A stretch of DNA of 64,000 bases from assembly GCA_017934745.1 (NCBI GenBank), contig JAGBIY010000027.1:60806-124805 (forward strand), given 5' to 3'. Numbering within the stretch: the stretch's first letter is position 1; every line of letters starts with the position of its first letter. Below, one piece after another: positions 1 to 9,658 of this stretch. Source of the DNA: Treponema sp. GTDB taxonomy: Bacteria > Spirochaetota > Spirochaetia > Treponematales > Treponemataceae. A program made the position numbers and the translations under genes. The notes beneath the pieces were generated by a model. It had not been told where the DNA came from, searched no databases, and saw nothing but the letters and a program-made list of their open reading frames with translations.

Positions 1-1
1 G

Positions 2-331
2 AACTTCGAGGAGACGATGAATGTTCTTTCCCAGACTGTGAACGAGCAGGGTGGCATGGCGAAGGAGATTCTCTCGTCGCTTTCCGACATAAAGGACAGC
101 TGCACCAACGTGAAGGAAAGCGCGGCCGTGATAACCGAGGCCACGGCCGCAGTCGCCGACAACTGCGAATCCCTTTCTTCCATTCAAAAAGAGGTTGATG
201 CTGGAATCCGCTCTTGCGATGCCGCTTCCAAGTCTCTTTCTGCCACTTCAGAGAGCATGGCCCGCATATCCGATGAGACCCAAAAATCCGTGGGCGTTCT
301 TTCGGATGCTGTGAGTATTTTCACGGTTTAG
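2..331 (+). CDS. Methyl-accepting chemotaxis protein, C-terminal fragment
   Basis: The reading frame is open from the left edge, so only the last 109 residues are present. They form a long Ala/Ser/Glu-rich amphipathic helix ending in SDAVSIFTV, like the tail of a receptor cytoplasmic coiled coil. The receptor seen at 43361-44437 ends in a similar way ([12 protein letters not shown]). The conserved signalling tip that contacts CheA/CheW would lie before the window. An internal ATG at 17 is not the start. The assignment as a chemotaxis receptor is likely; the ligand is unknown. Confidence 0.7.
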   Translation, partial: NFEETMNVLSQTVNEQGGMAKEILSSLSDIKDSCTNVKESAAVITEATAAVADNCESLSSIQKEVDAGIRSCDAASKSLSATSESMARISDETQKSVGVLSDAVSIFTV

Positions 332-394
332 CATTGAATTTTCGATATCTGTTTTACAGAAATAGGAAAATTTATTTTCTTGGGAATTAATCTA

Positions 395-403
395 TGGTAT
401 CAT
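395..403 (+). promoter_or_regulatory. Extended -10 promoter of the AraC regulator gene
   Basis: TGGTATCAT is a TGN-extended -10 box. It ends 8 bases before the ATG at 412, and there is no Shine-Dalgarno sequence in between, so the transcript probably starts at or within a base or two of the start codon (leaderless). The -35 region is poor. Confidence 0.4.
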
Positions 404-411
404 AGCAATTC

Positions 412-2151
412 ATGCGCTCATGGATTAGTGGTCTAAAGAAAATCTACAATCGTTCTAGCATAATTCAATTTCTCTTCTCATATTTGCTTGTGCTTTCGGT
501 GCCACTCATTCTTGCGCTTGTCGGGGAATTTTTTGCCGCATCGGTGGTGAAAAACGACATCCGCTCTTCAAACTTGAGAATGTTGCGCTACACAAGCGAT
601 TTGATTGACGGAAATCTTGATTCGATTTACTTGTCCATGACAAAACTTTCCAACGACCCTGTTCTTTTGTCGCTCGCTTCTCAAACCAGGGTGTCTGTTG
701 AATACATTCTCGATGCCAGAAACCTTATAGAAAATGTTCTTTCTTCGAGCACCAAGCAGGTTTCCTTGGGCGAATCTCTCTATGTTTCCTTTTTTTCTCC
801 CGAATATGTCGTTGCAAATGCTGCCCTCTACCATGTTGATTCTTACCGCTCCTACATGAAAGAGAGGGGACTGTCAGAAATTCAATGGAAGAAAATGTGC
901 AGAAACGATATGAACGGAGGTTCAAGAAAGCCGTTTTTCTTTTCCGCTGCTCTTGGAAAAATTCAATATGTAGTTCCTTTCTCTACTACACTCGACGGAG
1001 CCAACCAGGGAGCTGTCGTCTGCAATATAAAAGAGGATGCTCTTTCGCATCTGCTCGATTTTTCAACAGAATATGAAAAATATTCGATGTTCCTTTTTGA
1101 TGAAAATGGGAAGCAGCTTTGGAAAAACGACACGCTGGAATGTGAGAAATCTTTTCGCAAAATGAATCTTCCAAATGGTGAGGAAAGCGAGTTCGGTGGA
1201 AGTTTTTTCTTTGATTCATACACCGCTATTTACACGAAATCTGAGCGTTACGGCTGGAAATATGTTCTGGTGCTTCCCCACAGGTCAGCCCTCAAAAAGC
1301 TCTACCATCTCAGGGCTGTTCTCATTTTCCTCACGGTTATTGCGACTGCCTTGGGGCTTTTGATTTCATGGCGCTTGTCTGTTAGAAATGGAAGGCCTTT
1401 GAACGGAATATTCGCCCTTTGGTGCGAGACCAATCCTTCTTATGCGGAATCCGAGCCGCTTTCTCCGTCTGTGCAGAACTTGCTCAGGCTTTTCGAGGAC
1501 ATGGCCGCCCGTTCTACGAAGAAAGAGCTTTTCTATCCCGATTTGCTTGAGGACAGTTTGATTTTGAACCTGAAAAGCGGAAACGAGCAGGATGTTCAAG
1601 CCATAATTTCGCTGATTCAGGAGGAGAACGAGAACAACAGGACTCTCGGCGATGATTCTTTCGCCCTTCTTCACGGAAACATGATTGCTACCTTGTCCAG
1701 CACAATGGATTCTTCGTTGATTCCCGGCGACTTGTTGATTGTTCCGGACAGGCTTTCCCGCTCTAATTTCTTCTCTTCATACCGCTCATTCTGCGGAAAA
1801 TTCTGTCATGATGTTCGCGAACGAAAAAGCAGCGGCAGAAAGACGCTTGCGGAAAAAATGAAGAAGATGGTCGACTCGGAATATGCCGATTCAAGTTTGG
1901 GGCTTACGAAAGTCGCTGAGGCCTTTTCGGTCTCTGAAAATTATGTTTCGGTTGTTTTCAAGGAGCAAGTGGGCGAGAACTTCCAGTCTTATCTCGAAAA
2001 TGTCCGTCTTGGACATGCTTGTCTTCTCTTGAAAGAAACAAATTATTCTGTCGATGAGATTGCGGAGAAATCAGGTTACTATACCGTTCAATCTTTCAGG
2101 CGGGCTTTTAAAAGAGTGAAAGGCACGACTCCTACCGAATACCGTAAATAA
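412..2151 (+). CDS. Membrane-anchored AraC-family transcription regulator
   Basis: A 579-residue protein with a membrane helix near residues 18-45, an extracytoplasmic region of about 250 residues, a second helix near 300-322 (AVLIFLTVIATALGLLISW) and a C-terminal AraC double helix-turn-helix from about residue 485 (LGLTKVAEAFSVSENYVSVVF, then YSVDEIAEKSGYYTVQSFRR). This is the YesS/YtdP-like layout, in which an outside sensor domain is coupled directly to DNA binding without a histidine kinase. It sits upstream of the sugar transport and xylose genes in the same direction, so it is very likely their activator, responding to xylan or pectin fragments. There is no ribosome site before the ATG; the message may be leaderless. 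Confidence 0.9.
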   Translation: MRSWISGLKKIYNRSSIIQFLFSYLLVLSVPLILALVGEFFAASVVKNDIRSSNLRMLRYTSDLIDGNLDSIYLSMTKLSNDPVLLSLASQTRVSVEYILDARNLIENVLSSSTKQVSLGESLYVSFFSPEYVVANAALYHVDSYRSYMKERGLSEIQWKKMCRNDMNGGSRKPFFFSAALGKIQYVVPFSTTLDGANQGAVVCNIKEDALSHLLDFSTEYEKYSMFLFDENGKQLWKNDTLECEKSFRKMNLPNGEESEFGGSFFFDSYTAIYTKSERYGWKYVLVLPHRSALKKLYHLRAVLIFLTVIATALGLLISWRLSVRNGRPLNGIFALWCETNPSYAESEPLSPSVQNLLRLFEDMAARSTKKELFYPDLLEDSLILNLKSGNEQDVQAIISLIQEENENNRTLGDDSFALLHGNMIATLSSTMDSSLIPGDLLIVPDRLSRSNFFSSYRSFCGKFCHDVRERKSSGRKTLAEKMKKMVDSEYADSSLGLTKVAEAFSVSENYVSVVFKEQVGENFQSYLENVRLGHACLLLKETNYSVDEIAEKSGYYTVQSFRRAFKRVKGTTPTEYRK

Positions 2152-2219
2152 TCTGAAAAAAAAGCAAAAAAACTGCAAAAAAAACATGGAACACTTTTTT
2201 TTCAACCAAAAAATGTTTC

Positions 2220-2249
2220 TTTACAGCTTGCAATGCCAAGATTCATACT
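2220..2249 (+). promoter_or_regulatory. Putative promoter of the polysaccharide operon
   Basis: TTTACA (2220-2225) and CATACT (2244-2249) are 18 bases apart. The start codon at 2256 follows only 6 bases after the -10 and has no Shine-Dalgarno sequence, so the transcript could be leaderless. The A-rich stretch at 2155-2200 just before it has no clear hairpin. Confidence 0.4.
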
Positions 2250-2255
2250 CGAATT

Positions 2256-3164
2256 ATGAAAAAATTAGTTTCAGAGGACACAGTAAAGGGCATTAAAAAG
2301 TACCGCTGGTTCTATCTCATGTTTCTTCCCGTATTTTTGGGGTTAATCGTTTTCCATTACATTCCAATGATTGGAATAGGTGTTTCTCTTTTTGACTACA
2401 CGCCTTATGGAAAACCAGAGTTTGTTGGACTGGAGAACTTCCTTTCTCTCTTCTCCAGTCGTTTGTTTTGGAGGGCTTTTCGCAACACGCTCATCATAAG
2501 CTGTACGAATCTTGTCCTGAGCATGGTTTTCAGCGTGGGTGTCGCCCTGCTGCTGGATGAAATCAATTGCGCATGGTTCAAGAAACTTTCCCAGACAATC
2601 AACTACATTCCACACTTCATGTCGTGGGTCGTTGTCGCTTCGATTTTCAGCATCATTCTTTCTCCACAAGATGGATATGTGAACGCAATCATCAAGTTTT
2701 TTGGTGGAAAGCCAATCTACTTTCTTGCCAGTGAATCATGGTGGCGGCCTATTTTCTACTTCATTGAACGATGGAAGGAAACGGGCTGGGGCACAATCAT
2801 ATTCGTGGCCGCTATTTCGGGCGTGAATCAGGAGCAGTACGAGGCCGCCATTGTTGATGGAGTCAACCATGTCCAGAGAGTCTGGTACATAACGCTTCCG
2901 GCAATCAGCAATACGATTCTGATAGTTTTCATATTGAATTTGGCAAAAGTCTTGAACCTTTTCGACCCTGTTTGGGTTTTGCAGAATTCCATGGTTCAGA
3001 ATGTTTCGGACGTTCTTGGTACATACGTTTACCGTCTTGGAATTGACCGGGCTGATTACGGTCTTTCAACGGCCGCCGGTGTGTTCAAGTCGGTCATTTC
3101 GGTTGTTTTGGTCACCCTCGCGAACAAGGCGAGCAAGTCTATTAGAGGAGAAGGCATATTATGA
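2256..3164 (+). CDS. Carbohydrate ABC transporter permease (LplB/MalF type)
   Basis: A 302-residue inner-membrane protein with six predicted helices. The coupling-loop EAA motif (EAAIVDGVNHVQRVWYITLP) lies near residues 195-215. It matches the LplB-type permeases of oligosaccharide ABC transporters. The stop overlaps the next permease by 4 bases (ATGA), so the two are translationally coupled. No ATPase is encoded in the operon; a shared MsmK/UgpC-type ATPase elsewhere is presumably used. Together with the lipoprotein at 4087 it should import xylo- or pectic oligosaccharides. Confidence 0.92.
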   Translation: MKKLVSEDTVKGIKKYRWFYLMFLPVFLGLIVFHYIPMIGIGVSLFDYTPYGKPEFVGLENFLSLFSSRLFWRAFRNTLIISCTNLVLSMVFSVGVALLLDEINCAWFKKLSQTINYIPHFMSWVVVASIFSIILSPQDGYVNAIIKFFGGKPIYFLASESWWRPIFYFIERWKETGWGTIIFVAAISGVNQEQYEAAIVDGVNHVQRVWYITLPAISNTILIVFILNLAKVLNLFDPVWVLQNSMVQNVSDVLGTYVYRLGIDRADYGLSTAAGVFKSVISVVLVTLANKASKSIRGEGIL

Positions 3165-4021
3165 TGAATGAAAAACTTTCGCTGAGGGAGGGAAGAAGAG
3201 CCAGGACTCTCTTCATTTTGTGCGACTACGGATTCTTGATTCTGATGATGGCCGCTATGATTCTTCCTCTTTTGAAACTTCTTGTTTCATCGGTGGATCC
3301 TTCGGCTGTCGGTTTGCGCCTCCTGCCTAGAAAATTTAGTCTTGAGGCCTACAGCTTGATTGCGAAAAACAGCTATCTCTATCTTCCGTTTCTTGTTTCT
3401 GTGGGAACCACTGTCTGTGGAACCTTGACCGGCCTTTTGATGACCAGTCTTGCCGCCTATGTAATCATGCAGAAACAGATGCCGGGCAACAAGTTCTTCG
3501 TCCGTATGGTCTTCGTCACTATGCTTTTTTCAGGAGGGGTGATTCCGACCTACCTGACGATTCGCGGAATTGGTTTGATGAACAACTATTTGGCCGTGAT
3601 TCTGCCTGTGGGATTGAGCGCTTACAACATCATGCTCATGAAGAGCTTCTTCGAGACGATTCCGAAAACGCTTTTTGAAGCCGCCGAGATTGACGGTTGC
3701 ACGCCCGTCGGAATTTTCTTCAAGATTGTCATTCCGCTTTCAAAGCCCGCCATCGCTTCGGTCGGACTTTTCATAGCCGTAAGTCTTTGGAACAACTACA
3801 TGAGCTTCATCTTGTACATCACCAATCCTTTGATGACAAACTTCCAGGTGAAGGTTCGCGAGTTGATTCTTTCCGACGCGATTTCAGGCCAGGCCCTTAC
3901 GGCTTCGGATGACATGTTGAAGAGTGCCGTGGTCATGGTCGTGGTTCTGCCGTTCCTCATGATTTATCCTTGGCTTCAAAAGTACTTCGTCAAAGGCGTT
4001 ACCCTTGGCGCTGTGAAATAG
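3161..4021 (+). CDS. Carbohydrate ABC transporter permease (YtcP/MalG type)
   Basis: A 286-residue partner permease with six membrane helices and the EAA loop (EAAEIDGCTPVGIFFKIVIP) near residues 172-192. It resembles YtcP-type permeases, which pair with LplB-type subunits. It starts inside the stop of the upstream gene (ATGATGA). A second in-frame ATG follows directly and could equally be used. Sixty-five bases separate it from the binding-protein gene. Confidence 0.92.
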   Translation: MMNEKLSLREGRRARTLFILCDYGFLILMMAAMILPLLKLLVSSVDPSAVGLRLLPRKFSLEAYSLIAKNSYLYLPFLVSVGTTVCGTLTGLLMTSLAAYVIMQKQMPGNKFFVRMVFVTMLFSGGVIPTYLTIRGIGLMNNYLAVILPVGLSAYNIMLMKSFFETIPKTLFEAAEIDGCTPVGIFFKIVIPLSKPAIASVGLFIAVSLWNNYMSFILYITNPLMTNFQVKVRELILSDAISGQALTASDDMLKSAVVMVVVLPFLMIYPWLQKYFVKGVTLGAVK

Positions 4022-4086
4022 TAAAAGGCGGAATTCGTATTCCGTTGAAAAATAAAAATGAAAAACAAAACAAATATGGAGGTTTT

Positions 4087-5571
4087 ATGATGAAAAAAAC
4101 TCGCGTGAAAAAATGCGCATTGACCGCTTTGATGGTGGCGGCTTCCGCTTCAATGCTTTTTTCCTGCAATGGCAAGAAAGAGGACAAGGCCGCGGCCGCT
4201 TCTGATTCTTCTTCAAGTCCAGCCGCCGCTGTGAATGTTGGGAAGCCTGCTTCTATAACATGGATGGTCCACGATGGACTCCACAAGGAAAATGGAACTG
4301 ACAAGTGGGCCGAGGAATTTGAAAAGATTACCGGCATAAAGATGAACTTGAAAATCGTCTCAAACAACGAATACACCCAGCTTCTTGATCTTGCCTTCGC
4401 TTCAAAGGACACTCCTGACGTGTTCGACCTCACGGGCGACGGAAGGTACGCTTCGTTCGTAAGGCAGAGCGCGGTCGCCGATTTGACTGACCTCGTGAAA
4501 GCTTCGCCTCTTTATTCCCGAGTTGATTCTGCTCTTTGGGACAGCATTGCGATTAACGGCCGCTATTACGGAATCCCGAAGGAAAAGCCCAACGGAACAG
4601 TTTCTTACGTCAGAAAAGACTGGCTCGACCGTCTTGGAATGAAGGAGCCGACAACGTACGCTGAATTTATCGAGATGCTCCGCGCATTCAAGACCAAGAT
4701 TCCTGAGTGCCAAGTGCCTTTCACGGCTCCTGGCCTTTTTCAGGACCAGTATCTTCGAGAGTTCTACCAGGATGCAACTCCTGATTTCACCAAGGTGGAC
4801 GGAAAATGGATTGACGGAATGTCGGCCCCTTCTATGAAGGCTGCTCTCCAGCGTCTTCAGGATGCCTACAAGGAAGGCTTGATTGATATGGAAGTCGTCA
4901 CTAACAAGACTTCTACCTGCCGCGATGAATGGTATGCCGGAAAAGTCGGCGTGTTCGCTTATTGGGCAGGACAGTGGGGACAGACTTTGCAGGAAAGACT
5001 TCAGCTCAATGTGCCTGACGGTGTTGTTGAACCAATCAGCATGATTAAAGAGAGCCACTCAATCAGGGTTACACCGACTGTCTGGGCTATTCCTTCTTCA
5101 AGGTCGGAAGCTCAGATTGCCCAGATTTTCAAATACTTCATGGAGTTCAAGAACGATGGAGCTGCCGGCCAAGTCCTCTTCCAGAGTGGTGTCGAAGGTC
5201 TCCATTGGAAACAGAACGGAGAGTATCTTGAGCCGTTGCCGCAAATCAGCAATCCAAAAAGCGTTCAGCTCAAGGCCTTTGTCGATCCTGTTTTCTGCGT
5301 GGCTCCGCTTACTGTTGCTGACAAGAAGATGAAGCACAGCGATATCTTCGAGAAGTCACTTGCTGTTCTGAATGAGAATGTCATTCAGCTTCCGATTATC
5401 CCGACATCGCGCACATATTTGAAAATCAGCTCAGACCTCAAGTTGCTCAAAGAGGAAATCCTCGCCAAGGTCGTAATGGGAACACTTTCTGTTGATGAAG
5501 GGCTTGCAAAGTACAATGACGAAGCAAAGGCTCTTGGAGTGGACAAGGTTGTGGCTGAATTCAATGAGTAG
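4087..5571 (+). CDS. Extracellular sugar-binding lipoprotein of the ABC transporter
   Basis: A 494-residue family 1 solute-binding protein. The N-terminus is a lipoprotein signal with lipobox LFSC (Cys27) followed by a Ser/Ala-rich linker. The fold starts near residue 55 (ITWMVHDGLHKENGTDKWAEEF). The start at 4087 is supported by a GGAGG seven bases upstream; an earlier in-frame ATG at 3970 lies within the permease gene and lacks a site. It would deliver oligosaccharides to the two permeases encoded just before it. The specificity is inferred from the downstream glycosidase and xylose genes. Confidence 0.9.
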   Translation: MMKKTRVKKCALTALMVAASASMLFSCNGKKEDKAAAASDSSSSPAAAVNVGKPASITWMVHDGLHKENGTDKWAEEFEKITGIKMNLKIVSNNEYTQLLDLAFASKDTPDVFDLTGDGRYASFVRQSAVADLTDLVKASPLYSRVDSALWDSIAINGRYYGIPKEKPNGTVSYVRKDWLDRLGMKEPTTYAEFIEMLRAFKTKIPECQVPFTAPGLFQDQYLREFYQDATPDFTKVDGKWIDGMSAPSMKAALQRLQDAYKEGLIDMEVVTNKTSTCRDEWYAGKVGVFAYWAGQWGQTLQERLQLNVPDGVVEPISMIKESHSIRVTPTVWAIPSSRSEAQIAQIFKYFMEFKNDGAAGQVLFQSGVEGLHWKQNGEYLEPLPQISNPKSVQLKAFVDPVFCVAPLTVADKKMKHSDIFEKSLAVLNENVIQLPIIPTSRTYLKISSDLKLLKEEILAKVVMGTLSVDEGLAKYNDEAKALGVDKVVAEFNE

Positions 5572-5578
5572 GGAAAAT

Positions 5579-7180
5579 ATGTACGCGAATCCTATTATTC
5601 TATCCGACTATTCCGATCCTGACGCTATCAGGGTCGGTGATGTCTACTACATGACGGCCTCAAGTTTCAATTATACTCCTGGGCTGCCTCTTTTGATGTC
5701 GAATGATTTAGTCGACTGGAAACTCGTAGGCTACGCTGCCAAAAATCTGCCTTTCGAGCATTTCGACAATCCTCTCCAGTCAAAGGGAATCTGGGCGCCG
5801 TCCATCAGATACCATGACGGCCGCTTCATAATAACCGTCGGTCTTCCAGACGAGGGCATCTTCGTGACTGAAAGCTCCGACTTCACTGGAAACTGGAGTC
5901 CGCTCCGCTGCGTCTGGAAGGGAAAAGGTTTCATAGACCCTTGCCCATTTTGGGACTCCGACGGAAAAGCCTACATTGTCCACGCCTACGCGAAAAGCCG
6001 AATCGGATTCAAGAGCCGAATCGGGCTTTTGGATGCCGACCCGAAGACCCTCGAATGCAATGGCGACGACAGGTTCATTTTCAACGGGGAAGAGACTCAG
6101 CCGACAATCGAAGGACCCAAGGTCTACGAGAGAAACGGCTTTGTCTACATAATGGCTCCTGCCGGCGGCGTGAAGTGCGGTTGGCAGACGGCTCTCAGGG
6201 CGAAAAGCATAGAGGGGCCTTTCGAGGAGCGGATTGTGCTCCATCAAGGCTCTTCCCACATCAACGGACCTCATCAGGGCGCGTTCATCGATTCAACAGA
6301 CGGAAAAAGCTGGTTCCTGCATTTTCAGGACAGGGGAATCTACGGCCGGGTGACCCTTTTGGAGCCTGCCGGCTGGAAAGACGACTGGCCATTGATGGGA
6401 ACCGGCGTGGAAACTGGAACTTGGCCGGGCGAGCCTGTCGATTCATTTGAGGGGCCTGCTTCTGCTTCTATAGGGGCTTCGATTTCTGGAACCGACGCCG
6501 CTGAATGCTCGGATGTTTTCCTCTATGGAAAAACGTCGCTTCAGTGGCAGTGGCAGGCCAACCACAAGGAAAATTTCGTTGTCCACCACGATGGCGATTT
6601 TCTTCGGCTTGCGGCTCTTCCGCTTGGAAAGTCGAAAACGATTTGGGATTATCCGGCTGTCCTTACGGAGAAAATCTCAAGCGAGTCTTTCGAGGCCGTT
6701 TTCTATTTGGACGCTGGCGGACTTGAAAGGGGCGGACGAGCGGGAGTGCTTTTCTCTGGTGGCCAGTACGCTTCAATCGGAATTGAGCACCGCGATGACG
6801 GAAAATGGAAGCTCTTCTATCTTGAGTCTGAAAACGGAGCGGATTCTGAAAGCCGACTTGAGGCTGAAAAGGACTCTTTCCTCTTGCCTGATGATTTTTG
6901 CATTGCGGATTTGTCGTTCTCGATAATTTTCCGAGCAAATCCTGTCAACAAGGTCGATGCAGACGAGGGGAACGCGGACAAGACCAAGCCCGCTTCTGGA
7001 AGATGCGTCTTCTCCGCAAAATGCGGAAATTTCGCATGGAAGCCCGATGTTGACGCCTACGAGCCTCGTGGAAACCATTGGACAGGCGGAAGAATCGGAA
7101 TGTTCGCCCAGTCTCTTGTTGAAAAGGATGCTGGATATTCGGATGTGAAAAGCGTGAAGGTCAGTTCGATTTGTGTCTGA
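5579..7180 (+). CDS. Glycoside hydrolase family 43 (beta-xylosidase / arabinofuranosidase type)
   Basis: A 533-residue protein with an N-terminal five-bladed GH43 propeller. The catalytic triad is visible: Asp13 in SDPDAIRVGDVYYM (base), Asp in GFIDPCPFWDSDG (pKa modulator) and Glu in TIEGPKVYERNGFVYI (acid). From about residue 330 a beta-sandwich domain follows, as in xylosidases of this family. There is no signal peptide, so it should act in the cytoplasm on imported oligosaccharides. The start chosen (MYANP, with AGGGA upstream) lies 8 bases after the preceding stop; an in-frame ATG at 5564 would overlap that gene. Confidence 0.88.
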   Translation: MYANPIILSDYSDPDAIRVGDVYYMTASSFNYTPGLPLLMSNDLVDWKLVGYAAKNLPFEHFDNPLQSKGIWAPSIRYHDGRFIITVGLPDEGIFVTESSDFTGNWSPLRCVWKGKGFIDPCPFWDSDGKAYIVHAYAKSRIGFKSRIGLLDADPKTLECNGDDRFIFNGEETQPTIEGPKVYERNGFVYIMAPAGGVKCGWQTALRAKSIEGPFEERIVLHQGSSHINGPHQGAFIDSTDGKSWFLHFQDRGIYGRVTLLEPAGWKDDWPLMGTGVETGTWPGEPVDSFEGPASASIGASISGTDAAECSDVFLYGKTSLQWQWQANHKENFVVHHDGDFLRLAALPLGKSKTIWDYPAVLTEKISSESFEAVFYLDAGGLERGGRAGVLFSGGQYASIGIEHRDDGKWKLFYLESENGADSESRLEAEKDSFLLPDDFCIADLSFSIIFRANPVNKVDADEGNADKTKPASGRCVFSAKCGNFAWKPDVDAYEPRGNHWTGGRIGMFAQSLVEKDAGYSDVKSVKVSSICV

Positions 7181-7213
7181 TTGATTTTTAATTGAATAAA
7201 AAAGGAGAAAAAA

Positions 7214-9649
7214 TTGAAAAAACTTTCAAAGAAAATGTTGGCCGCTGTTGCCGCTACGGCTTGCCTTTCATCGTTTGTCTTTGCAAAAGACGAAGGCAAG
7301 TTCATTTCAGCACTCCCAGCCTTTCCCGGAGCCGAGGGGGGCGGAAAATACACTACGGGAGGCCGTGGGCTTTCTGTTTACCACGTAACAAACCTCTTGG
7401 ATTACAAAAGTTCAGAGGAGCCTATCGAAGGTTCTTTCAGAAAAGGTTTCATGGAAGGAAACCACATGATTGTTTTTGATGTCTCAGGAACAATCAATCT
7501 CGTGGAAGCGATTCGCACTGGTCAGATAAAAAATGTGACGGTGGCCGGACAAACTGCTCCTGGAGATGGAATAACGCTTGCTGGATTTGAAACCAACATA
7601 AGCAAGGCCGAGAACTTGATAATTCGCTACGTCCGCTTCAGACCGGGTTCAAAGAATGTTCACGAGGGTGATGGAATGGACGGACTTTGGGGTCGCCAGC
7701 AGAAGAACGTGATAATCGACCATTGTTCTTTCGGTTTTTCCACGGATGAAGGTCTTTCTACTTACAGGGGCGAGAACATGACTGTCCAGTGGTGTATCAT
7801 CTCTGAAAGCCTGACTATGAGCGGCCACACAAAGGGGCGTCACGGTTACGGCGGAATCTGGGGTGGCGTGAACACGACTTTCCACCACAACCTTCTTGCC
7901 AGCCACACTTCAAGAAACCCGAGAATCGGCGGTGGAACTCCTGAAAAAGATGACAACGACCATCTGGCGCTTTTGCAGCTCAGCAACAACGTAATTTACA
8001 ACTGGGGATTCAACACTTGCTACGGCGGTGGACGAAGCAATACCAACTTCATCAACAATTATGAGAAGGCGGGACCTGGAACTAGGGAAGATGTCGCTCA
8101 GAGAATAATTGATTTTGGAGAAGGAAAGAAAGTCGCAAGTCTCTATCTCGATGGAAATTTCATAGACACAAGCAAGGCGAATTCAAAGGACAACAGCAAG
8201 GGGCTTTTCATTGGCGAGGCTGCAAAACCGACAACTACAATTGTTGACAAGCCTTTTGAAATGGAAGGAACCCGCAAGGAGAATTTGAAAGTAGAGAAGG
8301 CTCAGAAGTGCTACAAGTCAGTTCTTGCACAATCAGGAGCCACTCTTCCTCGTCGCGACGCAATCGATGCCAGAATTGTTTATGAGACGAAAAGCGGAAC
8401 TGGCCGCTACATCAACACTGACCACGAGGTTGGCGGATATCCATGCCTTGTTTCAGAAACGAGAGCCGCTGATTGGGACTCTGACGGCGACGGAATGCCT
8501 GATTTCTGGGAAAAGAAAAACGGCTTCAATCCTGCCGATTCTTCTGACGGAGCTTTGATTGCCAAGAACGGATATTCAAATCTCGAAAACTATCTCAACT
8601 CACTTGTTCCAAACAACTATTCTCCAGAGAATCCTGAAGTTGTGATAACGGGGGTGAAAAACAACGATTACGCAACTCTCGGAGAAAAGACAGATCTGTC
8701 GTTCTCAATCAAGAGCAAGAAAAAAATCGCAAAAATCGAACTTTATGATGGAAGCGAACTTCTTGAGGAGAAAAAAATCGGAGCGAAACTTTCAAAAGCC
8801 AACTTCGACTTCGTGCCAAAAAAGACGGGAACCCATTTCGTTTCTGTTAGGGTGACTGACGAAAACGGAAACGCCATGCAGTCATCGGCCGTTCAACTCC
8901 ATGCCCTTCCTAAAAATGCTGAGCTCGATGGCTACACTTGCGTTCAGATTGGAAAACCGGGTGTTCCAGGTGTCGCATGGACAGAAAAGTCCGATTCAGG
9001 AGATGTTCTGACTGTTATGGGTTCTGGAAAACTCGGAGAAAGAGAGGGCGCCTTCCCTGATGACAGGGCAGAACTCGCTTTGAATGATGACTGCCAGTTC
9101 GCCTACAAGAAATTCAGCGGAGATTTCGTTTTCTCCGCAAAGATTGAGACGGTAGCTCCTGTCGACAACCACGCATTCTCTGGAATCATGGTTCGCTCTT
9201 CACTTGAAGCCGACAGTGCCGATGTCTGTCTTGGCCTTTCATGGGTAAAATCGACTTCATACAATGTCGATGGACAGAAAGTCTACCGTGATCCTTGGTC
9301 AATCTACCTTTGTGGACGAAAGACAAATGGCGGAAAAATGGATCCTCTTACAGAATGCCTTGACGGAAAAGATACTGCCAAAGAAGCCGGTTTCGACCTT
9401 CAGGACAGCGTTCATTTTAAGAATTTCGACCAGCCTTTGGGATATTTCATTCGTCTTGAAAGAAGCGGAAAAACATTCTCTGCCTTCTGTTCAAGCGACG
9501 GCAACGATTGGCAGAAAATCGGCGAGAGAGAGACAGAACTCGGCGATGAAGTTTTCCTGGGATTCGCTGTTGACGGAAACAAAGTCGCAAATAAAATTGA
9601 CAATTTGAATACAGCTGTATTCTCAAACATTTCATTGGAGAAAAAATAG
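7214..9649 (+). CDS. Secreted pectate lyase-like polysaccharide lyase
   Basis: An 811-residue protein with a signal peptide (cleavage likely after SSFVFA) and a TTG start codon supported by AAAGGAG eight bases before it. Residues 30-430 resemble family 1 pectate lyases of gut bacteria: AFPGAEGGGKYTTGGRGG-like opening, repeated beta-helix coils (NVIIDHCSFGFSTDEG) and HTSRNPRIGGG. A calcium-binding stretch follows near 425 (DWDSDGDGMPDFWEKKNGFN), then an Ig-like module (about 465-560) and a C-terminal concanavalin-like domain (about 580-810). It probably cleaves pectin outside the cell or in the periplasm. The substrate is inferred from family resemblance. Confidence 0.82.
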   Translation: MKKLSKKMLAAVAATACLSSFVFAKDEGKFISALPAFPGAEGGGKYTTGGRGLSVYHVTNLLDYKSSEEPIEGSFRKGFMEGNHMIVFDVSGTINLVEAIRTGQIKNVTVAGQTAPGDGITLAGFETNISKAENLIIRYVRFRPGSKNVHEGDGMDGLWGRQQKNVIIDHCSFGFSTDEGLSTYRGENMTVQWCIISESLTMSGHTKGRHGYGGIWGGVNTTFHHNLLASHTSRNPRIGGGTPEKDDNDHLALLQLSNNVIYNWGFNTCYGGGRSNTNFINNYEKAGPGTREDVAQRIIDFGEGKKVASLYLDGNFIDTSKANSKDNSKGLFIGEAAKPTTTIVDKPFEMEGTRKENLKVEKAQKCYKSVLAQSGATLPRRDAIDARIVYETKSGTGRYINTDHEVGGYPCLVSETRAADWDSDGDGMPDFWEKKNGFNPADSSDGALIAKNGYSNLENYLNSLVPNNYSPENPEVVITGVKNNDYATLGEKTDLSFSIKSKKKIAKIELYDGSELLEEKKIGAKLSKANFDFVPKKTGTHFVSVRVTDENGNAMQSSAVQLHALPKNAELDGYTCVQIGKPGVPGVAWTEKSDSGDVLTVMGSGKLGEREGAFPDDRAELALNDDCQFAYKKFSGDFVFSAKIETVAPVDNHAFSGIMVRSSLEADSADVCLGLSWVKSTSYNVDGQKVYRDPWSIYLCGRKTNGGKMDPLTECLDGKDTAKEAGFDLQDSVHFKNFDQPLGYFIRLERSGKTFSAFCSSDGNDWQKIGERETELGDEVFLGFAVDGNKVANKIDNLNTAVFSNISLEKK

Positions 9650-9658
9650 GAAGAAAAA